DNA from: Helicobacter japonicus
GTDB lineage: Bacteria > Campylobacterota > Campylobacteria > Campylobacterales > Helicobacteraceae
Assembly (NCBI RefSeq): GCF_000762845.2
Contig: NZ_JRMQ02000006.1
Coordinates: 1 to 64,000, forward strand
Direction: 5' to 3'
Length of the DNA stretch: 64,000 bases
Shown: piece after piece, positions 1-7,767 of the stretch
Layout of the letters: every line of letters starts with the position of its first letter
How positions within the stretch are numbered: position 1 is the first letter of the stretch
Notes under the pieces: model-generated
The model's input: only the letters and a program-made list of their open reading frames with translations
Told to the model about the DNA's origin: nothing
Database searches by the model: none
Position numbers and translations under genes: made by a program

Positions 1-100
1 AGAGAATGTCAATATTGCTAATTCTAGTGCAGAGATTAGTGAGAGAGTAGATAAGGTAGCTAAAGATATATTAGATGATGTGAATAAGAAGAGGTTTTAG
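1..100 (+). CDS. Methyl-accepting chemotaxis protein, C-terminal end (partial)
   Basis: The frame starting at base 2 reads through to a TAG at 98-100 and encodes about 32 residues ending in DDVNKKRF. The stretch with SSAEISERVDKVAK is the distal coiled coil of a chemoreceptor signalling domain, and this type of tail is usual in Helicobacter chemoreceptors. The sensory part and most of the signalling domain lie outside the window, so the ligand cannot be judged. A hairpin terminator follows at 124-157. Confidence 0.7.
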   Translation, partial: ENVNIANSSAEISERVDKVAKDILDDVNKKRF

Positions 101-123
101 CCCAATCAAACTCTTAAGTATAT

Positions 124-157
124 AAGATTAGTGAGTAAAGTGCTGCTTACTAATCTT
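124..157 (+). terminator. Rho-independent terminator after chemoreceptor gene
   Basis: The perfect 9-bp arms AAGATTAGT (124-132) and ACTAATCTT (149-157) can be extended inward by about five further pairs including G-T wobbles. A T-rich stretch follows. It sits 24 bp behind the chemoreceptor stop codon. Confidence 0.75.
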
Positions 158-313
158 TGACTTCATTTTCTTTTGCTTTTACACACACATAAATATATCA
201 TCTTATAAAAACACACTTCACAAACGCCTTATCCTAGTTTATCTCCCAACAACAATCCCCTTTATGTTTATTGTTACACTTTTGCATATAAAGTCCAAAT
301 GTAACTTCAATTC

Positions 314-331
314 TTTTGCTTTTAAGCAAAA
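314..331. promoter_or_regulatory. Inverted repeat upstream of the OMP gene
   Basis: TTTTGCTT (314-321) and AAGCAAAA (324-331) form a perfect 8-bp inverted repeat with a 2-base centre, directly upstream of the G15 tract. The paralogous OMP gene at 16548 has nearly the same element (one mismatch) at the same place in its leader. Conservation between the two leaders suggests an operator or a UP/-35-type element; this is inference. Confidence 0.4.
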
Positions 332-334
332 ATC

Positions 335-349
335 GGGGGGGGGGGGGGG
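335..349 (+). repeat. G15 homopolymer in OMP promoter region (contingency tract)
   Basis: Fifteen consecutive G residues lie 52 bp before the ATG of the OMP gene and just upstream of a -10-like TAAAAT (351-356). Tracts this long slip during replication in Helicobacter. Here the tract is outside the coding region, so slippage would change promoter spacing and expression level rather than the reading frame. The paralogous promoter (about 16480-16500) has mixed sequence in place of the tract. Confidence 0.85.
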
Positions 350-401
350 CTAAAATTGAAACTGCATTTAATGCAAATTTATTCTCATAAAGGTGGTTTC
401 A

Positions 402-1031
402 ATGAAAGGTAAAAAAATATTAATAGGTTCAGTTGTGGCTTTAGCATTATCAAGCTCCGCTTCTTTGGCTGAAGAGAATGGTGTGTTTTTTGGTGTGGGT
501 ATAGGGCACGGCGCAGGAAAACAAGAAATGGTAGAATCTGGAACAAAAGATAAATTAGTAGGGGCTGGGGCAAGTTATGAAATTATTGCTGGTTATAAGC
601 AATTTTTTACCCCTAATGTTGGATTGCGTTATTATGCAAACTTCACTTATGCAAATTTTAATAATGAGAATCCGGGCAAGACAACTATAATGAATTATGG
701 TGTGAATGTTGATGCTCTTTTTAATTTTATCACGAGTGAGAGTGCAAACTTTGGCGCATTTGTAGGTGTGGGTGTAGGCGGAAATACGATTGATAGTAAA
801 GATTTGGACGATATAGAAGTGTTAGGTATAAACCTTAAAAAAACAGGGCTTGATGTGAGTTTAAATCTTGGTTTGCGTAGCGTGGTAGATACTAAACATA
901 GTTTAGAAGCCATAGCTCGAGTGCCTTTAGTTGCCATGACATTATTTGATGGAAATGTGGCAGGCACTCAAGCAAAATTTACAGCTTCTCGTAATTACAA
1001 CATCGGTGCGCGCTATATTTATAACTTCTAA
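402..1031 (+). CDS. Helicobacter outer-membrane beta-barrel protein
   Basis: A 209-residue predicted outer-membrane protein. It has an N-terminal signal peptide ending near SASLAEE, alternating hydrophobic strands with GVG/GIG turns, and a C-terminal strand ending NIGARYIYNF, with the terminal Phe recognised by the BAM machinery. I chose the ATG at 402 because AAGGTGG lies just upstream; the GTG at 393 is inside that ribosome-binding site. It is a close paralogue of the gene at 16548, sharing for example GAGASYEIIAGYKQFF. The G15 tract upstream suggests phase-variable transcription. Ligand or adhesin role is unknown. Confidence 0.85.
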   Translation: MKGKKILIGSVVALALSSSASLAEENGVFFGVGIGHGAGKQEMVESGTKDKLVGAGASYEIIAGYKQFFTPNVGLRYYANFTYANFNNENPGKTTIMNYGVNVDALFNFITSESANFGAFVGVGVGGNTIDSKDLDDIEVLGINLKKTGLDVSLNLGLRSVVDTKHSLEAIARVPLVAMTLFDGNVAGTQAKFTASRNYNIGARYIYNF

Positions 1032-1042
1032 GCATTATAATT

Positions 1043-1071
1043 CCCTTTAAGAATTTAAAAGTCTTAAGGGG
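1043..1071 (+). terminator. Terminator after OMP gene
   Basis: CCCTTTAAGA (1043-1052) pairs with TCTTAAGGGG (1062-1071) over ten positions, one of them a G-T wobble, with a 9-base loop. It lies between the OMP gene and the convergent terC-like gene. Confidence 0.65.
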
Positions 1072-1089
1072 AGTTTATGCGCTATACCC

Positions 1090-1812
1090 TCACTTTTGTT
1101 TGCGTGATTTGATAAAGTAAATATTGAGAATCTCTACGCTTAAAGAAAAAATAATAGCAAAATAAATATATCCTCTAGGTATATGAAAATGCGCACTATC
1201 TGCTATGAGTGTTACACCCACAAGGATAAGGAATGAAAGTGCTAAAGTCTTGATACTTGGGTGAGATTCTATAAAATGCGAAATGCCTTTTGAGGCAAAA
1301 AGCATAACAAATACGCTTATGATAATGGCAAGTATCATTACAGGTAAAATATCTACCATACCTACTGCTGTAATAACAGAATCGAGCGAAAATACAATAT
1401 CAAGCACCATAATTTGCACAAGCACTAAACCAAATGCACTATAAGGTTTTGTGTTATTTTGATTGTTTTGCTCTTCTTCTATACTCATTGAGTGGATTTC
1501 GCCTGTAGCTTTGTAAATTAAAAATAACCCACCCAAAAAAAGCACAATGTCTCGTCCGCTCACAGCAAAATCAGCAATATAAAAAAGTGGTGCTGTGAGT
1601 TTCATTACCCAAAAAAGTGAGACTAAAAGAGCAATTCGCGAGAGCATAGCAAGCATTAAACCAAAAATTCTAGCCTTTTCGCGTTGGGATTGGGGAAGAC
1701 GTGCAATGATAATTGCAAGAAAGATAAGATTATCAATGCCAAGCACGATTTCTAAAAATACAAGCGTGCCTAGTGCTATCCACGCGTGAATATCCCAAAT
1801 CCAATCAAGCAT
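1090..1812 (-). CDS. TerC family integral membrane protein
   Basis: About 240 residues, with seven or so hydrophobic segments. The two family hallmarks are present: EIVLGIDNLIFLAI near the N-terminus and DIVFSLDSVITAVG in the middle, each with an acidic and polar pair inside a membrane helix. TerC/Alx-type proteins handle metal ions, and manganese export has been shown for some members; the substrate here is unknown. The ATG at 1812 overlaps the last base of the corA stop (TAATG), and AAAGG lies in the end of corA, so it is translated from the corA message. A TTG at 1821 is an alternative start but sits directly on the ribosome-binding site. Confidence 0.85.
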   Translation of the reverse strand: MLDWIWDIHAWIALGTLVFLEIVLGIDNLIFLAIIIARLPQSQREKARIFGLMLAMLSRIALLVSLFWVMKLTAPLFYIADFAVSGRDIVLFLGGLFLIYKATGEIHSMSIEEEQNNQNNTKPYSAFGLVLVQIMVLDIVFSLDSVITAVGMVDILPVMILAIIISVFVMLFASKGISHFIESHPSIKTLALSFLILVGVTLIADSAHFHIPRGYIYFAIIFSLSVEILNIYFIKSRKQK

Positions 1813-2780
1813 TAAATCCAACCTTTTTTCTTAAAGTAGATAATAGGGAAAATGGTGGATAGAATCATAATGATTAATACCACAGGATAGGAAAAATCCC
1901 AATGAAGTTCAGGCATATTATCAAAGTTCATACCATAAATTGTGCCAATAAGCGTTGGGGGCATCATCGCTACTGTTACAACGGTGAAAAGCTTAATAGT
2001 TTTGTTTTGTTCTATATTGATTTGATTTGTGAGAATGGTCTGAATATTATCGAGTGCGTGCATATTGACTGCGGTAAATTCTACAAGTGAATTTAAGTCT
2101 TTTAAAACAATGGTAATATTCTTTTTTACATCAGTATCGGCTTTATCACTTTTAAGCACTGCGGTAATGGCTCGTCTTTTGTCAAAAAGAGAATCTCGCA
2201 CACTCATATTTAATTCTTGCAATGAGGAAAGCTCTTCAAGCATTTCATCATAATTTATCACTTGAGAGTTAAATACTCTTTTGCGTAATGCACGGGTATT
2301 TTTTGCAGCAGATTCAAGCAGGTCGGCGTCTTTTTCCACGCGTATTTCAAAAATTTTACCGAGCAAATCAAAGCCGTCTTCAAAAACTTTAGGCGTAGCA
2401 AGGACAATATCTTGAATCTCATCAAATACTTTAAATTCACTATAACGGATTGTTAAGAGAATATTTTTGCAAATCAAAAAGGTAATTGTTTCGTTATGCA
2501 AATCAGATTCGCTAGAGCGCACAAGGAAATAGGTATTAATGGTAATTGTTCTACTATCTTCCCAGTAACGCGCTGATTGTTCGATTTCTTCTCGTTCTTC
2601 CTTGCTCGGCATTTCAATATTATAAGTATTTGAGATGTAATTCACTTCATCGTGGGAGGGTTGAAATAAGTCAATCCATAGAATCTTATCGTGTTCGTGG
2701 AGCATTTTCACTCTTTCATCGCTTAGGTGTAGGCTTTCACGCACAATTAATCCATTGCGTCTAATGAATATATTAATCAT
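1812..2780 (-). CDS. corA: CorA-type magnesium/divalent cation transporter
   Basis: 322 residues, the usual length of the family. A long soluble, largely helical N-terminal domain is followed by two C-terminal transmembrane helices. The selectivity motif YGMNF is at the end of the first helix, followed by the loop DNMPEL, and the protein ends in a short basic tail (KKKGWI). It forms pentameric channels for Mg2+ influx in the inner membrane. It is first gene of a two-gene leftward unit with the terC-like gene, pairing two metal-ion membrane proteins. It is divergent from pgsA. Confidence 0.93.
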   Translation of the reverse strand: MINIFIRRNGLIVRESLHLSDERVKMLHEHDKILWIDLFQPSHDEVNYISNTYNIEMPSKEEREEIEQSARYWEDSRTITINTYFLVRSSESDLHNETITFLICKNILLTIRYSEFKVFDEIQDIVLATPKVFEDGFDLLGKIFEIRVEKDADLLESAAKNTRALRKRVFNSQVINYDEMLEELSSLQELNMSVRDSLFDKRRAITAVLKSDKADTDVKKNITIVLKDLNSLVEFTAVNMHALDNIQTILTNQINIEQNKTIKLFTVVTVAMMPPTLIGTIYGMNFDNMPELHWDFSYPVVLIIMILSTIFPIIYFKKKGWI

Positions 2781-2932
2781 TGTATCCTCCTTTATATAAA
2801 GTGATATGGCAAAAATAATAGCGTGATTGTAGCAAAAACTCGCACAACTTTTGATACTTTATGTATTAAGTTAAAGAATCCAGTGTAGAATCTGTCGAAA
2901 GTTACATATTTTGAGGCATTTAAGGGAGAATA

Positions 2933-3478
2933 GTGAAGCATTTACCTAATTTTTTAAGTATTTCACGGATATTGTTAGCAGTTTTATTGCTTTTTGTGGC
3001 GTTACATTATGATATAATATTGCCTCATTATGTTGATAAGAGTTGGGTGAATTATCTTACTTGCCTCATTTTTTGTATAGCTTCATTAACAGATTTTTTT
3101 GATGGCTATATTGCGCGTGAATACAAGGTGCATTCTCGTTTTGGAGAGGTGTTTGACCCTTTAGCTGATAAAATGCTCATTCTATCGGCTTTTATTGCTC
3201 TTTTAATTTTAGATAGAGCTTCTCCTTGGGCGGTATTTCTAATACTCTCAAGGGAATTTTTTATTACTGGATTGCGCGTAATGGTGGCAGGAAGTGGTGC
3301 AAGTGTGGCAGCAAGTAAAAGTGGCAAATACAAAACAGGTGTGCAAATAACAGCAATAGCATTTTTGTTAGCAGATTTTTTTCCCGGTGGAGAGGTGTTG
3401 CTATGGATTGCCGTAGTATTGACTTTATATTCTGGGGCTGATTACACAATCAAATATGTTAAGAGTTTAAGTATATGA
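2933..3478 (+). CDS. pgsA: CDP-diacylglycerol-glycerol-3-phosphate 3-phosphatidyltransferase
   Basis: 181-residue inner-membrane enzyme making phosphatidylglycerophosphate, the committed step to phosphatidylglycerol and cardiolipin. The complete CDP-alcohol phosphatidyltransferase signature DG-x2-AR-x8-G-x3-D-x3-D is visible, beginning DGYIAR around residue 48. Several transmembrane segments flank it. Translation starts at GTG 2933 behind AAGGGAG. The stop overlaps the ATG of rseP (ATGA), so the two are translationally coupled. Confidence 0.93.
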   Translation: MKHLPNFLSISRILLAVLLLFVALHYDIILPHYVDKSWVNYLTCLIFCIASLTDFFDGYIAREYKVHSRFGEVFDPLADKMLILSAFIALLILDRASPWAVFLILSREFFITGLRVMVAGSGASVAASKSGKYKTGVQITAIAFLLADFFPGGEVLLWIAVVLTLYSGADYTIKYVKSLSI

Positions 3479-4548
3479 GTATTTTTATCGCATTACTTAT
3501 CTTATCTTTTCTTGTTTTCTTTCACGAGCTAGGACATTTTATTGTAGCGCGTATGTGCGGTGTGAGCGTAGAAGTCTTTAGCATTGGGTTTGGTAAAAAA
3601 ATTGCAAGTATGTATATAGGGCAAACACAATATGCCCTTTCACTTATCCCTCTTGGTGGCTATGTAAAATTAAAAGGACAAGATGATGCTAATCCAAAAG
3701 CCCGCAATTATGAGGTAGATTCATATTTGAGCAAGAGTCCATATCAACGTATTGCAATTTTGTTAGCAGGACCATTATTTAACTTGCTCCTTGCTTTTTT
3801 TCTGTATATGGCGGTAGGTTTAGGTGGGAAATTAAGCCTTTTGCCTGTGATAGGAGAAGTGAAAGAAAATTATCCCGCCTACTTGGCTGGTATGAAGACA
3901 GGGGATAGAATCTTAAGTATAAATGATAAAGAGATTAAAACTTGGGAAGAGCTAGATTCTGCCATTGTGAATGCACAAGGGGCATTGCTTGTTGCCTTGC
4001 AAAGAGAAGTGAATGCAAATCCACACATTATAAACCTATTTGAAGTCATACTTACTCCAACACAGCAAGAGACAAAAAATATTTTTGGTGAGACAATTAC
4101 GCGCAATATGATTGGTATTTCAAGTAGTGGTGAGATGGGTATAGTGCAATATAATTTTTTACAAAGCATAGGCTATGGATTTAATGAGACCCTGAAGGCT
4201 TCCACACTTATTATACAAAGCATTATGAAACTTATAAGTGGTGTCGTGCCAAGTAGTGAAGTGGGTGGCGTTGTGAGTATAGTGTCTGTGATAGGTTCAG
4301 CTTCACAGGATAGCTGGATTATGCTTTTTTGGCTTACTGCTCTTATTTCTGTGAATCTAGGGATTCTTAATCTTTTACCAATCCCTGCACTCGATGGAGG
4401 ACATATCATCTTTAATTGCTATGAGATTATTATGAGGAAGCCACCGAGTGAAAATATTGCTTATTATCTTACATTGTGTGGGTGGGCAATACTTTTTGGT
4501 TTAATGTTTTTAGGATTGTATAATGATATTTTTCGTTTATTATCGTAA
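3475..4548 (+). CDS. rseP: Site-2 intramembrane zinc metalloprotease (RseP/MmpA family)
   Basis: 357 residues. The zinc-binding HELGH lies in the first membrane helix (around residue 18), a PDZ domain occupies the middle (GMKTGDRILSINDKEI), and the second active-site segment is LNLLPIPALDGGHI near residue 300. Family members cut transmembrane anti-sigma factors or signal-peptide remnants within the membrane. Its substrate here cannot be told: no anti-sigma factor gene is adjacent. It overlaps pgsA by 4 bases and is followed 9 bases later by yggS. Confidence 0.92.
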   Translation: MSIFIALLILSFLVFFHELGHFIVARMCGVSVEVFSIGFGKKIASMYIGQTQYALSLIPLGGYVKLKGQDDANPKARNYEVDSYLSKSPYQRIAILLAGPLFNLLLAFFLYMAVGLGGKLSLLPVIGEVKENYPAYLAGMKTGDRILSINDKEIKTWEELDSAIVNAQGALLVALQREVNANPHIINLFEVILTPTQQETKNIFGETITRNMIGISSSGEMGIVQYNFLQSIGYGFNETLKASTLIIQSIMKLISGVVPSSEVGGVVSIVSVIGSASQDSWIMLFWLTALISVNLGILNLLPIPALDGGHIIFNCYEIIMRKPPSENIAYYLTLCGWAILFGLMFLGLYNDIFRLLS

Positions 4549-4557
4549 GGAAAGAAT

Positions 4558-5226
4558 ATGTTAGCTTTGAATCTTGAACGCATTTTACGTAGAATTGAAA
4601 GGGCTAGATTAGCCTATAGTCCTCATCAAATCATCTCGCTTGTTGCAGTAAGTAAGTATCAAAGCACGGAGCAAATCCGCGCCCTTTATGAATGCGGACA
4701 AAGAGCATTTGGCGAAAATAAGGTGCAGGATTTACGCGCAAAAATTGAATCTTTAGATGACTTGCCTTTGGAGTGGCATTTTATTGGGAATTTACAAGAA
4801 AATAAAATCAATACATTTCTTTCTTTAAATCCTACACTTTTGCATAGCTTAGATTCTATAAAGCTCGCTCTTGCTTTGCAAAAACGCTTAGGGGAGCGCA
4901 AAATAAGAGCATTGCTTCAAGTCAATGCTGCAAATGAGCCAACTAAAAGCGGCGTGAGCGTAGAATCTGCTAAGGAGATATATGAGCAAATATGCGCCAC
5001 TTGCCCGAATATCAAGCTTGAGGGTATAATGAGTATTGGCGCACATAGTGATAAAAGAGCTGATATTGAAAAGAGTTTCAAGCTTACTCGTGATGTGTTT
5101 GATAGCCTAAAAGACAAGGGAGCTAGGATTCTCTCTATGGGTATGAGTGGGGATTTTGAAATAGCCATTGCCTATGGAGCAAATATCGTTCGGATTGGTT
5201 CAAAATTATTTGAGGAGGCAAAATGA
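4558..5226 (+). CDS. yggS: YggS family pyridoxal-phosphate homeostasis protein
   Basis: 222 residues, single-domain PLP-binding barrel without known catalytic activity; family members keep vitamin B6 and amino-acid pools balanced. Visible motifs are LVAVSKYQ with the PLP lysine near residue 33, FGENKVQDL, EWHFIGNLQENK, and the phosphate-binding end SMGMSGDFEIAIAYGANIVRIGS. Start ATG 4558 follows AAGGAAAG. It overlaps the next gene by 4 bases (ATGA). Confidence 0.93.
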   Translation: MLALNLERILRRIERARLAYSPHQIISLVAVSKYQSTEQIRALYECGQRAFGENKVQDLRAKIESLDDLPLEWHFIGNLQENKINTFLSLNPTLLHSLDSIKLALALQKRLGERKIRALLQVNAANEPTKSGVSVESAKEIYEQICATCPNIKLEGIMSIGAHSDKRADIEKSFKLTRDVFDSLKDKGARILSMGMSGDFEIAIAYGANIVRIGSKLFEEAK

Positions 5227-5603
5227 GAATTTTATTGAGTATTTGTTTATGTATATGTGGTGTTTTGGCACAGAATCACCAGCTTACAAAAATTATGCAG
5301 GATATGGAATATGCAATGGAGCAAATGCAAAGAGGATTTTTGTATAACAAAAAAGAGTGGATTGATGCAGGACTTAATGAATTTAAAGAACTTAACAAAC
5401 AATTAGCACGTGTTGATTCTAACCTCTACCTTAAAGAAAAGCGTGATATGAATGTTGCTAATAGAATTGTAAGTAGCAGTGAAGAAAATATTGATATGCT
5501 AGAGCGATTTTTAAAGCAAGATGATATGGTAAAAAGCGTTGATACGTATGGGCGTATTTTAAAGGCTTGTGTGAGTTGTCATATTATTTCACGTGGTTGG
5601 TAG
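5223..5603 (+). CDS. Small periplasmic c-type cytochrome-like protein
   Basis: 126 residues. An N-terminal signal peptide (ends near GVLAQ) is followed by a helical body rich in charged residues and a single haem-attachment motif CVSCH only eight residues from the C-terminus. That arrangement (helical bundle with C-terminal CxxCH) is that of cytochrome c-prime/b562-like folds and not of class I cytochromes, whose motif is N-terminal. Methionines in the body (MQDMEYAMEQMQ) could supply an axial ligand. It overlaps yggS by ATGA, which may only reflect genome compaction. Redox partner unknown. Confidence 0.7.
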   Translation: MRILLSICLCICGVLAQNHQLTKIMQDMEYAMEQMQRGFLYNKKEWIDAGLNEFKELNKQLARVDSNLYLKEKRDMNVANRIVSSSEENIDMLERFLKQDDMVKSVDTYGRILKACVSCHIISRGW

Positions 5604-5629
5604 TTATTTTACAATAAAGGGAGGGCATT

Positions 5630-6943
5630 ATGAAATTTTCAAGTCTAATATATATTGTTTTGGGGATTCATTTAGGTTTTATTTTAATAGGTTGTGGAGA
5701 TTCTAAAGATTCCCAAAAGAAGCAAGATTCTCATATAGAGCAAGAAAATCAAAGTAAAAATCAAAAAGCTGAGTGGGAAAATATTGCCAAACAAGGTGAA
5801 TCTGTAAGAAATTTACTAGGACTCCAAAAAAATAACACAGCTTTTTATGTGCTAAAAGGCAAGGTGGGTGATAAGGAGCAAGTGGGGTATTTATCTATGT
5901 GGGAGGATAAAAAGGGTGATATAGATATAGAATCTAGCATAGAGAATATAGAAAATGACCCTGAAAAAAGAGACACGGTTGATTTAAAGCAAGATAGAAG
6001 AGATTTTCCTTTAATGATTACTATTGTTTTGCCAAATGTATGGAATGAAGCAATGGAAGAAAATGAACATTTTATATCATCGCTTGATTCTCAAAAGATT
6101 ACTTTCAGTAAAGATGAAAAAGGACTTTTAAAGGTAAGTGGTGTATGGGAATATGATGACCCTCATATTGAAGGTTGGCGACAAAAAAGTTATTTTGCAG
6201 GAGAGAAATTTAGCTTTATTCAAGATGATACATTGCCTTTAAATGAGGTAACTTTCGTGCAGGAAAGCTATACGCAATCTATTGAAAAAGCAGATAGGCA
6301 AGTTGTTTCATTTAAATCTACTTACAAAAAGCCTATCATTTTGCCCTCATATAATCCTAAGCTTGAAGTTAAAATTATAGAGAAACTCAACACACAGCTT
6401 GCAGAGGGAGCAAAAGATGAACTAGAGTTGAGAAAGCGGTTGAAAGCAAGAGCCAAGCAGGATTTTAAGATATATAGCCAAGAAAAAGACAAGTTTGATA
6501 CAGAATACGCGAAATTATATCGTGTAGATTTGATAGATTCACATATTATATCGCTAATTAAATTTTCTTATGTCTATGGGGGAGGAGCACACGGGGTATG
6601 GAACACACAAATGGAAAGTTATTCGTTGCAAAGTGGCGAAAGATTATCAAGCAAATTAGAGGATTTGTTTCTTTTAGATGAGAAAAACACAAATGCACTT
6701 TTGCAAATACTCACACAAAAACTAGAGACACCAAAATATAAAGAGAAACTTTTTGAGGAGAGTTTGCCACTTAAAACATTGCCACAAACTTTTTTTGTTA
6801 CACCACAAGGTATAAGATTTGTATGGCATCTTTATGAGATTTCTCCTTATGTTTATGGAGAAATAGAACTTCATATTCCATATAATGACTTAAAATCTTT
6901 TGTCAATCCCTCCTCGCCTTATGCGTATTTGTTTGTATTATAA
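5630..6943 (+). CDS. Lipoprotein with C-terminal DUF3298 (RsiV-like) domain
   Basis: 437 residues. A signal peptide ends in a lipobox (LIGC, lipidated Cys near residue 22), followed by a charged, Gln/Lys/Ser-rich linker. The C-terminal third carries the DUF3298 hallmark: YVYGGGAHG, then a Ser/Tyr-rich strand and SGERLSSKLEDLF. DUF3298 occurs in RsiV (a lysozyme-binding anti-sigma factor) and in PdaC-type proteins, and is thought to bind glycan or lysozyme. Here it is fused to a lipid anchor and not to a cytoplasmic anti-sigma segment, so an envelope role such as lysozyme sensing or inhibition is conceivable but unproven. Confidence 0.75.
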   Translation: MKFSSLIYIVLGIHLGFILIGCGDSKDSQKKQDSHIEQENQSKNQKAEWENIAKQGESVRNLLGLQKNNTAFYVLKGKVGDKEQVGYLSMWEDKKGDIDIESSIENIENDPEKRDTVDLKQDRRDFPLMITIVLPNVWNEAMEENEHFISSLDSQKITFSKDEKGLLKVSGVWEYDDPHIEGWRQKSYFAGEKFSFIQDDTLPLNEVTFVQESYTQSIEKADRQVVSFKSTYKKPIILPSYNPKLEVKIIEKLNTQLAEGAKDELELRKRLKARAKQDFKIYSQEKDKFDTEYAKLYRVDLIDSHIISLIKFSYVYGGGAHGVWNTQMESYSLQSGERLSSKLEDLFLLDEKNTNALLQILTQKLETPKYKEKLFEESLPLKTLPQTFFVTPQGIRFVWHLYEISPYVYGEIELHIPYNDLKSFVNPSSPYAYLFVL

Positions 6944-6949
6944 TAGAAA

Positions 6950-7690
6950 ATGAGTATAAAAATCCTCTTTAGTCCAAGTGAGGGCAAAAATAAGCCTCAA
7001 AATATGACAAAGACTTTGCATAATGCTTCTTCTTACATATTAGATTCTCAAGCAGTGCGTGAGTATATGGTATTTTTGCAAACTGCAAGTGAAAAAGAAA
7101 TTGCTTCACTTTTTGGGAGTAAGATTCTTGATATGCACGATTTGGCTCTTTCTCAGAATCTCCTTGCTTCCCCAAGAGTAGAGGCTATTAGACTTTATAG
7201 TGGTGTGGGGTATAAAGCACTTGATTTTGAAACCCTAGATTCTAAAGCACGAGACTATCTCTATAAAAATCTCTATATTTTTAGTAATCTTTTTGGTGCA
7301 GTGAGGGCAGATGAGCCTTTGCCATATTATAATCTTCATCAAGGTAAGGGTATAGGAGCTTTTAACTTAAAAAATCTTTATGTAAATTCAAAAGCTAAAA
7401 TTGATGAAATTTTAAGCGGAGAAGAAGTGCTTGATTTACGCGCTGAAGCATATATAAAAGCTTATAAATGTGAATATGCAAAGCAATACTGCCAAATCGT
7501 ATTTTTAAAAAATGGCAAAAAAGTAAGTCATTATGCAAAGTTTTATCGTGGTATTTATGCTCGTGCCATAGCACAAAAGGCAATTTCTCATCTTGATGAA
7601 TTGCTCACTTTAGAGATTGAAAATCTGCATTTTTGCAAAAAAGAATATATACAAAATGCTACAATATTGACTTATGAGGTGCTCTCTTAG
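6950..7690 (+). CDS. yaaA: YaaA (UPF0246/DUF328) family protein
   Basis: 246 residues. It begins with the family signature ILFSPSEGK, followed by YSGVGYKALDF and the C-terminal FYRGIYARAIA. The E. coli member binds DNA and limits hydrogen-peroxide damage by lowering free iron. It follows the DUF3298 lipoprotein gene after only 6 bases and is the last gene of the rightward run; no clear ribosome-binding site is seen, so coupling is likely. Confidence 0.85.
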   Translation: MSIKILFSPSEGKNKPQNMTKTLHNASSYILDSQAVREYMVFLQTASEKEIASLFGSKILDMHDLALSQNLLASPRVEAIRLYSGVGYKALDFETLDSKARDYLYKNLYIFSNLFGAVRADEPLPYYNLHQGKGIGAFNLKNLYVNSKAKIDEILSGEEVLDLRAEAYIKAYKCEYAKQYCQIVFLKNGKKVSHYAKFYRGIYARAIAQKAISHLDELLTLEIENLHFCKKEYIQNATILTYEVLS

Positions 7691-7767
7691 TCTATATTTT
7701 ACCATTCATAATGCCAAATACGATAGAATCTAGCATATTTAGCAATTTCAAATATGAAGGTGAAAAA

